Shown one piece after another: positions 1 through 5,404 of a DNA stretch of 5,488 nt. The stretch is from Desulfobacula sp. (GTDB taxonomy: Bacteria; Desulfobacterota; Desulfobacteria; Desulfobacterales; Desulfobacteraceae). The translations under genes and the position numbers were made by a program. Under the pieces are notes generated by a model. That model saw only the letters and a program-made list of their open reading frames with translations. It was not told the origin of the DNA and did not search any database. The DNA lies in the NCBI GenBank assembly GCA_029940235.1, contig JAOZRI010000171.1:1-5488 (forward strand), in the 5' to 3' direction. Within the stretch, counting starts at the first letter, position 1, and every line of letters begins with the position of its first letter.

Positions 1-198
1 ATTGAAAAAATATATTTTACTGGCTTCACCACTGATCATTGTGTGGCACAAACCATGGATACGCTAATCTCTGACGGGTACGAGTGTATACTTGTATCAG
101 ATTGTACAGCTGCGCGAAACAGCAAAATACAGCAAAAAATTGAAAACAAGTACGTATCTATCCAGAGTAAAAAAATTATAGAAGAACTCTCAAATTAG
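1..198 (+). CDS. Isochorismatase-like cysteine hydrolase, C-terminal part (5' end outside window)
   Basis: An open frame enters from the left edge and ends at TAG 196-198, giving the last 65 residues of a protein. Visible residues 7-18 read TGFTTDHCVAQT, matching the family pattern G-x-x-T-x-x-C-V around the nucleophilic cysteine of isochorismatase/nicotinamidase-type hydrolases (Cys14 here, codon 40-42). It is followed by the typical strand and turn ILVSDCTAA (residues 30-38), where members have a V-x-D-A-x-A segment. Members of this fold hydrolyse amides, vinyl ethers or carbamates with an Asp-Lys-Cys triad; the Asp and Lys lie in the missing N-terminal part, so the substrate cannot be named. 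The usual family length is about 180-220 residues, so roughly one third is seen. The cytoplasmic location is inferred from the fold. It converges on ada with a 65-bp gap in which I see no clear terminator. Confidence 0.75.
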   Translation: MEKIYFTGFTTDHCVAQTMDTLISDGYECILVSDCTAARNSKIQQKIENKYVSIQSKKIIEELSN

Positions 199-263
199 AT
201 ATTCAAGGTGCCCCCTAAGGACTAAAATTCCAGCTGCTTTCGGTTTTTACATGAAACCAGATT

Positions 264-1325
264 TTATTGATAACTTCTTTTACAATCGTTGGCTTTTTCA
301 AAATCAAGCAGCCATTTTTTCCGGTGCAGGCCGCCGCCATAACCTGTCAAACTGCCATCAGATCCGATAATCCGATGGCAGGGGATAATAATGCCAACCC
401 GATTATGTCCATTTGCAGATGCTACTGCTCTAACTGCTTTTGGATTGCCAAGCTCAATGGCCTGCTGTTTATATGACCATGTCTCGCCGTATGGAATTTT
501 CCGGAGCATTTTCCATACAGATTTTTGAAATACGGTTCCAGGTGTATGTAGTTTAACATTAAATACTTCTCTTTTTTTAGAGAAGTATTCATGGATTTCA
601 GACTGGACCTGATCTAAGTGCGGGTTTTTTCCCGGGAGAATAACTGCATTAAGCCTTTTACATAAATCTTTAAATTCTGTCTCCAATGCACGGCGGTCTG
701 TAAATTCAAGCATACAAAGCCCTTTGTCACTGGCACAGGCAAACATGGGGCTGATTGGTGTTGTAAACCGAATAATGTTTAAAACCAATTTTTCTCTGGA
801 GCCCGTAGGCGGCTCTCCAAATATACTCCGAAAGCCTTCATTAAAACCGCTCAAAGACTGGTACCCACTATCAAATGCCGAGTCTGTTATTGTATTACCA
901 TGTTTAATACCATTATAGGCTGTATTAATCCGCAACATTCTCTGATAAGCGTGGAATGTAATATGATGATATTTTTTAAACCATCTTCTAATCTGGCTGG
1001 GTTGGATACCTCTTTGCCTCAAGTCATAGTCCTTGATTCGCAGGTATGGATTTTGATGCAGCTCTTTTATTATCTTTTTGATATAATCTGGAGTCTCATT
1101 CAATTTTTCCATTGGACGGCAGACTTTACAGGGTCTGAATCCGTTTTGAAGAGCTTCCTGGGCTGTATCATAAAAAACAACATTCTCTGATTTGGGTTTT
1201 CTGGCACGGCAGGAAGGTCTACAGAATATACCGGTTGTTTTCACTGCTGTGACAAAAATGCCTTCATAGGAAGAGTCTTTTTTACCAATTGCATTATATT
1301 TTTCCTGAAATGTCAATTTCTTCAT
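264..1325 (-). CDS. ada: Ada: bifunctional DNA methyl-repair protein and transcriptional activator
   Basis: 353 residues, close to the 354 of E. coli Ada, and co-linear with it. Residues 5-75 form the Ada zinc-binding domain with four cysteines (C35, C39, C66, C69) in FCRPSC and GFRPCKVCRP; by family knowledge, one of the first two accepts methyl groups from DNA phosphotriesters and so turns on the activator function. Residues 80-175 are an AraC-type double helix-turn-helix; the second helix pair lies around 146-174. Residues 183-260 are the ribonuclease-H-like linker domain, and 262-345 the O6-alkylguanine transferase domain with the suicide active site PCHRI (C316) followed by GSLTGYGGG. 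All key residues are present, so it looks functional. ATG 1323-1325 is the first start and is preceded by AAAGGA. No alkA, alkB or second alkyltransferase is adjacent. A match to the E. coli Ada box (AAT-N6-GCAA) was not found upstream, so autoregulation is unproven. Confidence 0.96.
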   Translation of the reverse strand: MKKLTFQEKYNAIGKKDSSYEGIFVTAVKTTGIFCRPSCRARKPKSENVVFYDTAQEALQNGFRPCKVCRPMEKLNETPDYIKKIIKELHQNPYLRIKDYDLRQRGIQPSQIRRWFKKYHHITFHAYQRMLRINTAYNGIKHGNTITDSAFDSGYQSLSGFNEGFRSIFGEPPTGSREKLVLNIIRFTTPISPMFACASDKGLCMLEFTDRRALETEFKDLCKRLNAVILPGKNPHLDQVQSEIHEYFSKKREVFNVKLHTPGTVFQKSVWKMLRKIPYGETWSYKQQAIELGNPKAVRAVASANGHNRVGIIIPCHRIIGSDGSLTGYGGGLHRKKWLLDFEKANDCKRSYQ

Positions 1326-1336
1326 TTTAGATAAAT

Positions 1337-1342
1337 TCCTTT
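1337..1342 (-). promoter_or_regulatory. Ribosome binding site of ada
   Basis: On the minus strand AAAGGA lies 11 nt before the ATG at 1325. The spacing is slightly long, but it is the only purine-rich core there and it supports the chosen start. Confidence 0.55.
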
Positions 1343-1349
1343 GCTCATC

Positions 1350-1378
1350 TTTCTAATTTTTAGCCTAAAATATTTCAA
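1350..1378 (-). promoter_or_regulatory. Candidate sigma-70 promoter of ada
   Basis: On the minus strand TTGAAA (1378-1373) and TAGAAA (1355-1350) are 17 bp apart, matching the consensus at 5/6 and 4/6. Transcription would start near 1343, leaving a short leader of about 18 nt. An alternative is TTGTCA (1431-1426) with AATAAA (1408-1403), also 17 bp apart, whose -35 overlaps the helicase -35 on the other strand. In AT-rich DNA such matches are common, so this is tentative. Confidence 0.28.
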
Positions 1379-1424
1379 TCTAGATACAAAATAGCATGGG
1401 CTTTTATTTGCTGCCACCGAAAAA

Positions 1425-1453
1425 TTGACAAGTTTATTCAATTGCTGCATAAA
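1425..1453 (+). promoter_or_regulatory. Candidate distal promoter (P1) of the helicase gene
   Basis: A perfect -35 TTGACA (1425-1430) is followed after 17 bp by CATAAA (1448-1453, 4/6). Transcription would start near 1460, giving a leader of roughly 160 nt before the TTG at 1618. The -35 overlaps a TTGTCA on the other strand that could serve ada. Confidence 0.45.
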
Positions 1454-1502
1454 AGACTAAATTTCAGCGGCTTCTCTGTCCACAACCAGCAGGTAAAGTC
1501 TA

Positions 1503-1522
1503 TTTTCTCTTATTTGAGAAAA
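1503..1522. repeat. 7-bp inverted repeat in the helicase leader/promoter region
   Basis: TTTTCTC (1503-1509) and GAGAAAA (1516-1522) are perfectly complementary with a 6-nt loop. The right arm overlaps the possible -35 TTGAGA of the proximal promoter, so it could be an operator. In a transcript from the distal promoter it could be a weak hairpin. Function is unknown; there is no U-tract after it. Confidence 0.4.
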
Positions 1523-1544
1523 AGCAATTATTTGTTGTTACAAT
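1514..1544 (+). promoter_or_regulatory. Candidate proximal promoter (P2) of the helicase gene, extended -10 type
   Basis: TG-T-TACAAT (1536-1544) fits an extended -10 (TGnTATAAT) with 5/6 in the hexamer. A TTGAGA (1514-1519) lies upstream at a long 19-bp spacing, which an extended -10 can tolerate. The leader from this start would be about 65 nt. Confidence 0.38.
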
Positions 1545-1617
1545 AATATTTTGCTTCACAAACGATTGTCTATCTGTTAAAACCCATTGAAAACAAGCAG
1601 GTAGTGTATATTTTAAC

Positions 1618-3093
1618 TTGATACAACTCTATAAAAGAAAACAACTATTGAAAAAATTAATTTTATTTCTTAAAACGCTTTTCAACAAAGAGGAGAAGTT
1701 AAAACCTTCTTCATCCTTATATTCTGCCCCCCCGGCACCACAACCAAAGTCCGCACCCCCAAACCTCAAAAAAGCATATAAAAGACCAAAAAAGAAAAAA
1801 TGGTCCATAAATAACTTTCTTGTGGAACCCAAAAAAGGGGAGACAAGATTTCATGACTTTGATCTGCCTTTAAGTGTTATGCATGCAATTGCAGATTTGA
1901 AGTTTAAATATTGCACTCCTATCCAGGCACAACTTTTGACACATACGCTGGAAGGCAAAGATGCTACAGCCAAGGCCCAGACAGGCACAGGAAAAAGTGC
2001 AAGCTTTATTGTCACCATTATGACAAGATTTCTTAAAAAACCATTTAAAAATAAAAATGGGGCGCCAAGAGCATTAATCCTTGCGCCGACAAGGGAACTT
2101 GTCCACCAGATTGAAAAGGATTTTAAATCCCTTGCAAAATATACCAATTTAAGAATTATAGCCATCTTTGGCGGCACTGGTTATAAAAAGCAGCAGGATA
2201 TGCTCAAATCAAAACCTGTTGATGTTATTGTGGCAACCCCGGGTCGTTTTATAGATTTTATGAATAAAAACATGATCAATCCATCCAAGGTGGAAATTGT
2301 TGTGCTTGATGAAGCTGATCGCATGCTGGACATGGGTTTTATCCCGGATGTCCGAAGAATTATATTAAGAACTCCTCATAAAAACAGCCGCCAGACCCTT
2401 TTCTTCTCTGCAACTTTAACTGATGATGTATTAAGACTTGCCGACAGCTGGACAACCAGCAGCAAGGTTCAAATAGAAATAGAGTCAGAACATGCTGCTG
2501 CAGATACAATTAATCAGATCATTTATATTTCAACAGAACAAGACAAATTCAAACATGTTTATAATCTTATAAATGATGAAAAGTTAAAAAGGGTACTTTT
2601 ATTTGTAAACAGAAAAGATACTGCAAGAACCCTATCAACAAAATTTGAAAGATATGGGCAAAAATGCAGCGTACTTTCCGGAGATATCTCCCAGGACAGA
2701 CGTTTTAAGGTCTTGAATAATTTTAAAAACGGCAGGATCAATCTCCTTGTTGCAACAGATGTGGCTGCACGTGGGCTGCACATTAAAGATATCAGTCATG
2801 TTATCAACTATGATCTTCCATATGAACCTGAACACTATATCCATAGAATAGGAAGAACAGGGAGAGCTGGAGCAACCGGCACATCCATCAGCTTTGCCGA
2901 TGAAATGAGCTCATTTTTTATCCCAAAAATTGAAGAGGTACTGGGTAATAAAATTGACTGCGAGTATCCATCTGAAGCTCTGGACAAACCTCTTCCCAAG
3001 CCCACAAAAAAATATCCCTCAAAACCAAAATATAGTAAAAAGCGAAAACCATTTAAAGGAAAACACAGGCCAAAACAATACAGAAAAAATTAA
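1618..3093 (+). CDS. rhlB: DEAD-box ATP-dependent RNA helicase, RhlB-type
   Basis: 491 residues when read from TTG 1618. All DEAD-box motifs are intact: Q motif ending at Q103 (CTPIQ), motif I AQTGTGKS (120-127), PTREL (157-161), TPGR (207-210), DEAD (231-234), SAT (264-266), ATDVAARGLHI (379-389) and HRIGRTGR (409-416). It is followed by a lysine-rich tail (456-491). The stretch WSINNFLVEP (62-71) through FHDFDLP and the HINYDLP-like region resemble Pseudomonas-type RhlB, whose basic N-terminal extension precedes the core. Such proteins unwind short RNA duplexes, often with RNase E or in cold growth; no partner gene is adjacent. The start is uncertain. The frame is closed by TGA 1588-1590, no ATG occurs before residue 88, and neither TTG 1618 nor TTG 1648 has a good Shine-Dalgarno. 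The conserved extension from about residue 62 argues for a start well upstream of that ATG. Confidence 0.93.
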   Translation: MIQLYKRKQLLKKLILFLKTLFNKEEKLKPSSSLYSAPPAPQPKSAPPNLKKAYKRPKKKKWSINNFLVEPKKGETRFHDFDLPLSVMHAIADLKFKYCTPIQAQLLTHTLEGKDATAKAQTGTGKSASFIVTIMTRFLKKPFKNKNGAPRALILAPTRELVHQIEKDFKSLAKYTNLRIIAIFGGTGYKKQQDMLKSKPVDVIVATPGRFIDFMNKNMINPSKVEIVVLDEADRMLDMGFIPDVRRIILRTPHKNSRQTLFFSATLTDDVLRLADSWTTSSKVQIEIESEHAAADTINQIIYISTEQDKFKHVYNLINDEKLKRVLLFVNRKDTARTLSTKFERYGQKCSVLSGDISQDRRFKVLNNFKNGRINLLVATDVAARGLHIKDISHVINYDLPYEPEHYIHRIGRTGRAGATGTSISFADEMSSFFIPKIEEVLGNKIDCEYPSEALDKPLPKPTKKYPSKPKYSKKRKPFKGKHRPKQYRKN

Positions 3094-3097
3094 TTTT
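3086..3097. other. 12-bp palindrome holding both convergent stop codons
   Basis: AAAATTAATTTT is a perfect palindrome. Its central TTAA (3090-3093) gives the helicase TAA on the plus strand (3091-3093) and the permease TAA on the minus strand (3090-3092), so the two genes overlap by 4 bp. It has no G/C pair and no loop, so it is not a usual intrinsic terminator by itself. Confidence 0.7.
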
Positions 3098-3935
3098 GTG
3101 CAATGAGTATCAAGGCAAAGAGAACTATCCAGAAGCCTGTCCATTGTGCTTTTGTAAGTTTTTCTTTTAAAATTAACCACGCCAGTAAAACTGTTATTGC
3201 AGGATAAATTGATGTTACAACTACAGAGATATCAAGCCTGCCGATCTTTGAAGCAAGAACAAAAAATGTATTTCCAGCTGCATCACATACTCCAGCCAGT
3301 ATAATCATTGGAAAATTTTCTTTTAAAGGAATAAGATTTTTCTGTTTTATTTTTGCAATTGGTAAAAAAAGGGCAATTGAAGCAATCCGGGCTGATATTA
3401 ATGGCCAGAGGATACTATCAGCGGAAACCTGGCTGATGATTATAAAAAACATTCCAAATCCCAGGCCTGCGGCAATGGGCAGCTTTAATTCGCTTAGGAG
3501 TGTTGGGGCTTTGCTTTTGCCTCCTGATAAAAACCAGACTGCGATAATTGCCAGTGCAAATCCTGCAAGCTGTAATATTGTGGGAAATCCCTGGATAAAA
3601 ATTCCAACTATAACCGGAAAAACAGCACTGACCACAGCAGCCACCGGCGCCACAATGCCCATTTTACCTGTGGAAAGCCCCTTATACAAACAGGTAAGAC
3701 CGATTGTGCCGCATATGCCCGCACAACATCCAAGAAAAAGATCATATAAACCTGGCAGAGTCTGCCCGGAAATAGAAGCCAGCCCAAACAGCATTAACCC
3801 GCCCGTGAGCTGGGAAAAAATTATAACTGAAAACAGAGGACTTTTTTTGGTGACAATACCACCTGCAAAATCACCAGCTCCAAAGCTTAAAGCAGCACCA
3901 AGTCCATAAATTATAGATAAAAAATGTGATCCCAA
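3090..3935 (-). CDS. EamA/DMT-superfamily permease (10 membrane segments)
   Basis: 281 residues, almost wholly hydrophobic, with about ten membrane segments (near 5-28, 34-53, 63-86, 91-112, 118-136, 151-171, 175-194, 208-228, 234-256, 264-280). They are arranged as two EamA repeats of five, the normal size for drug/metabolite transporters. Family hallmarks are the opening small-residue helix with LSFGAGDF (16-23), AGVCDAAGNTFF (214-225) in the second half and the end-of-repeat segment SIYPAITVLLAW followed by KEKLT (242-261). Substrates of this family range from amino acids to metabolites and cannot be read from sequence. The start is TTG 3935-3933, supported by AGGA seven nt upstream and by the absence of a better in-frame start. 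It follows the oxidoreductase after 19 bp, so co-transcription is likely. Its 3' end overlaps the helicase gene by 4 bp, so any terminator must lie inside the helicase gene. Confidence 0.9.
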   Translation of the reverse strand: MGSHFLSIIYGLGAALSFGAGDFAGGIVTKKSPLFSVIIFSQLTGGLMLFGLASISGQTLPGLYDLFLGCCAGICGTIGLTCLYKGLSTGKMGIVAPVAAVVSAVFPVIVGIFIQGFPTILQLAGFALAIIAVWFLSGGKSKAPTLLSELKLPIAAGLGFGMFFIIISQVSADSILWPLISARIASIALFLPIAKIKQKNLIPLKENFPMIILAGVCDAAGNTFFVLASKIGRLDISVVVTSIYPAITVLLAWLILKEKLTKAQWTGFWIVLFALILIAQN

Positions 3936-3942
3936 TGGAAAA

Positions 3943-3946
3943 TCCT
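3943..3946 (-). promoter_or_regulatory. Ribosome binding site fixing the TTG start of the permease
   Basis: On the minus strand ACAGGA, core AGGA at 3946-3943, stands 7 nt before TTG 3935-3933. This spacing is close to ideal and lies inside the 19-bp gap after the oxidoreductase stop, fitting an operon in which translation of the second gene starts on its own site. Confidence 0.6.
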
Positions 3947-3954
3947 GTCAATTT

Positions 3955-5058
3955 TTATTTTACTTTCTCTTTGGCCACACAATAGATGCCACCTTTAAAA
4001 TAACCTGGTTTAAAGCATGCATTACATGAGATACAGGCAGCAGGCTTAAGATCTCCTCTTTTCCAGCGCAAAGGCAGGTCTGGTTCCCTGATAAGAGGTC
4101 TGGAAAAAGAGATAAAATCCAATCCATGCTTCTCCAGCGCCTGCAAAGAAATGTTATAAGATCTGAATCCCCCCACAGATATAACAGGACAGGAAACCAC
4201 ATTTTTAACAGCAAGGGCAACTTTAAGATTGTAAGCCTCTTTTTCAGGTTGATCTATTTTGATTCTGATGGGGCTTTTTTTCTTGGAAGCACCAGTGCCA
4301 GCAGAGACTTCTATGGCATCAATCCCTTTTTGGGAAAGCATTTTTGCTGCAAAAAGTGCATCTTCCAACTCCAGGCCTTGATCCACATAATCAGCAGCAT
4401 TTAGTTTTATGAATACAGGAAAATCCTTTCCCACCATTTGTCTGATTGCATCATAGACTTCAATCAGGAAACGACATCTGTTTTCTATACTGCCGCCATA
4501 CTGATCTGTTCTCTGGTTTGTAAGAGGAGAGAGAAACTGATTGATCAGATATCCATGGGCTCCATGGATCTGAATACCATCAAATCCATATTGTTTTGCT
4601 CTTAAAGCCGCCTTGCCAAAGGCTTGGACAATATCGTGTATTTGAGACTCATTAAGTTGTAAAGGCTTTTCTGAATACTGGGCAGCCTCAATATCAGAAG
4701 GTGCGACAGGAGTGCTTCCTGAAAATTTTGCTTTTGCCTGCCCCCCGGCATGGACAAGCTGGATGGCAATTTTACACCCTGCATCATGGACAGCTTTTGT
4801 CACTGTTTTAAATTCTGATTCAAACTTATCAGAATAAAGCCCCATCTTTCCAGGATTCTGTTTGCCTTCCAGCCGCACATATGTATATCCTGAAATAATG
4901 AGACCAATGCCTCCCTTTGCAAGATCTGTATAGTATTGGATCAATTTCGCTGTGGGACGACCATCAGAGTCGCACATACCTTCCCATGTGGCAGATCTTA
5001 CCAATCTGTTTTTAAGTTTCATGCTGCCAATGGAACCGGTTTTAAATAATGTATTCAT
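3955..5058 (-). CDS. Old Yellow Enzyme family NADH:flavin oxidoreductase with C-terminal cysteine cluster
   Basis: 367 residues from ATG 5058. It forms an FMN-binding TIM barrel: LKNRLVRSAT (15-24), AIQLVHAGGQA (98-108), the substrate-binding His pair HGAH (H165, H168), then LSPLTNQRTDQYGGS (176-190) with the likely proton-donor Tyr187. SVGGF (294-298) and the phosphate-binding FSRPLIREPDLP (318-329) follow. The C-terminus has CISCNAC (C342, C345, C348) and C360 after 11 residues, resembling the 4Fe-4S site of 2,4-dienoyl-CoA reductase-type members but with one residue less between the second and third cysteine. The second half of such enzymes (FAD and NAD(P)H domains) is missing, so this is the short form. 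It probably reduces an activated C=C bond; the substrate is unknown. A TTG at 5103 would add 15 residues, but homologues start as MNTLF-like, so ATG 5058 is preferred; its Shine-Dalgarno is weak (GGGT). The permease follows after 19 bp. Confidence 0.93.
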   Translation of the reverse strand: MNTLFKTGSIGSMKLKNRLVRSATWEGMCDSDGRPTAKLIQYYTDLAKGGIGLIISGYTYVRLEGKQNPGKMGLYSDKFESEFKTVTKAVHDAGCKIAIQLVHAGGQAKAKFSGSTPVAPSDIEAAQYSEKPLQLNESQIHDIVQAFGKAALRAKQYGFDGIQIHGAHGYLINQFLSPLTNQRTDQYGGSIENRCRFLIEVYDAIRQMVGKDFPVFIKLNAADYVDQGLELEDALFAAKMLSQKGIDAIEVSAGTGASKKKSPIRIKIDQPEKEAYNLKVALAVKNVVSCPVISVGGFRSYNISLQALEKHGLDFISFSRPLIREPDLPLRWKRGDLKPAACISCNACFKPGYFKGGIYCVAKEKVK

Positions 5059-5104
5059 TTTTTTTACCCATGATTTTTGATTATTACAAATTTTAAAAAC
5101 CAAT

Positions 5105-5133
5105 ATTTAACATGGAGTGTAACAAACAATCAA
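5105..5133 (-). promoter_or_regulatory. Candidate promoter of the oxidoreductase-permease operon
   Basis: On the minus strand TTGATT (5133-5128) and TTAAAT (5110-5105) are exactly 17 bp apart, each 4/6 to the sigma-70 consensus. Transcription would start near 5098, about 40 nt before ATG 5058 and downstream of the alternative TTG at 5103, which agrees with the ATG start. Confidence 0.35.
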
Positions 5134-5140
5134 TTTGTTT
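5124..5140. repeat. Inverted repeat over the operon -35 box
   Basis: AAACAA (5124-5129) and TTGTTT (5135-5140) are perfectly complementary with a 5-nt spacer, covering the candidate -35 TTGATT. This is the right shape and place for a repressor operator, but no regulator gene is seen nearby and AT-rich DNA makes short repeats easy to find. The 5104-5390 intergenic stretch otherwise shows only promoter-like sequence. Confidence 0.3.
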
Positions 5141-5264
5141 ATTTAATTAAAATTAGGATTAAAAATTCAGACAACAAAATCTATTTTAATAAGATCAATT
5201 AATCTCCAAATAGGTTGAATACTCACTCTTAGACTCGGTATGCTTATAATTCCATTTAATTGAA

Positions 5265-5293
5265 TTGCAATTTTTAAATTGACTTTCCATAAT
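5265..5293 (+). promoter_or_regulatory. Candidate promoter of the right-edge gene
   Basis: TTGCAA (5265-5270, 4/6) and CATAAT (5288-5293, 5/6) are 17 bp apart. Transcription would start near 5300, leaving a leader of about 90 nt that contains the hairpin at 5380-5404. An isolated perfect TATAAT at 5245-5250 lacks a matching -35. Confidence 0.3.
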
Positions 5294-5379
5294 AAATTGA
5301 ATAGTGCAGTAATTACAATAAAAGGAAAGATAAGAAGTAGATATAGATAAAATTTCTTTGTTTTAAAAACAATATAGGA

Positions 5380-5404
5380 ATAGGTGGAAAATGATTCCAC
5401 CTAT
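5380..5404 (+). promoter_or_regulatory. Hairpin enclosing Shine-Dalgarno and start codon of the right-edge gene
   Basis: ATAGGTGGAA (5380-5389) and TTCCACCTAT (5395-5404) form a perfect 10-bp stem around a 5-nt loop AATGA. The left arm contains AGGTGG (5382-5387), the only Shine-Dalgarno-like core close to the frame. The loop contains the ATG at 5391-5393, partly completed by the loop A. In mRNA this would mask the ribosome site; as DNA it would be an operator-like dyad. No T-run follows on the plus strand, so it is not a plus-strand terminator. Confidence 0.6.

Noticed and set aside
242..258. Hairpin GGTTT-N7-AAACC between ada and the cut hydrolase gene as a terminator
   Set aside because: The stem is only 5 bp and no U-tract follows in either direction. 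The 199-263 gap shows no other terminator.
900..1190. Plus-strand open frame of 96 codons opposite ada
   Set aside because: It lies wholly inside the well-supported ada gene on the other strand, has no ribosome site and no recognisable motif.
3436..3909. Plus-strand open frame of 157 codons opposite the permease
   Set aside because: It is the complement of the membrane-segment codons. The proline- and alanine-rich translation has no domain pattern, while the minus frame is a clear EamA protein.
5059..5103. Fifteen extra N-terminal residues for the oxidoreductase from TTG 5103
   Set aside because: The ATG at 5058 starts the family-typical N-terminus, and the candidate promoter would place the transcript start downstream of the TTG.
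5245..5250. Perfect TATAAT as the -10 of the right-edge gene
   Set aside because: The nearest -35-like hexamer, TTGAAT at 5215-5220, is 24 bp away, outside the workable range.
5167..5400. A 77-codon minus-strand open frame with a hydrophobic segment
   Set aside because: It starts with GTG directly after a stop codon, has no ribosome site and no internal ATG, and overlaps the hairpin and start of the better supported plus-strand gene. The hydrophobic look follows from AT-rich sequence.
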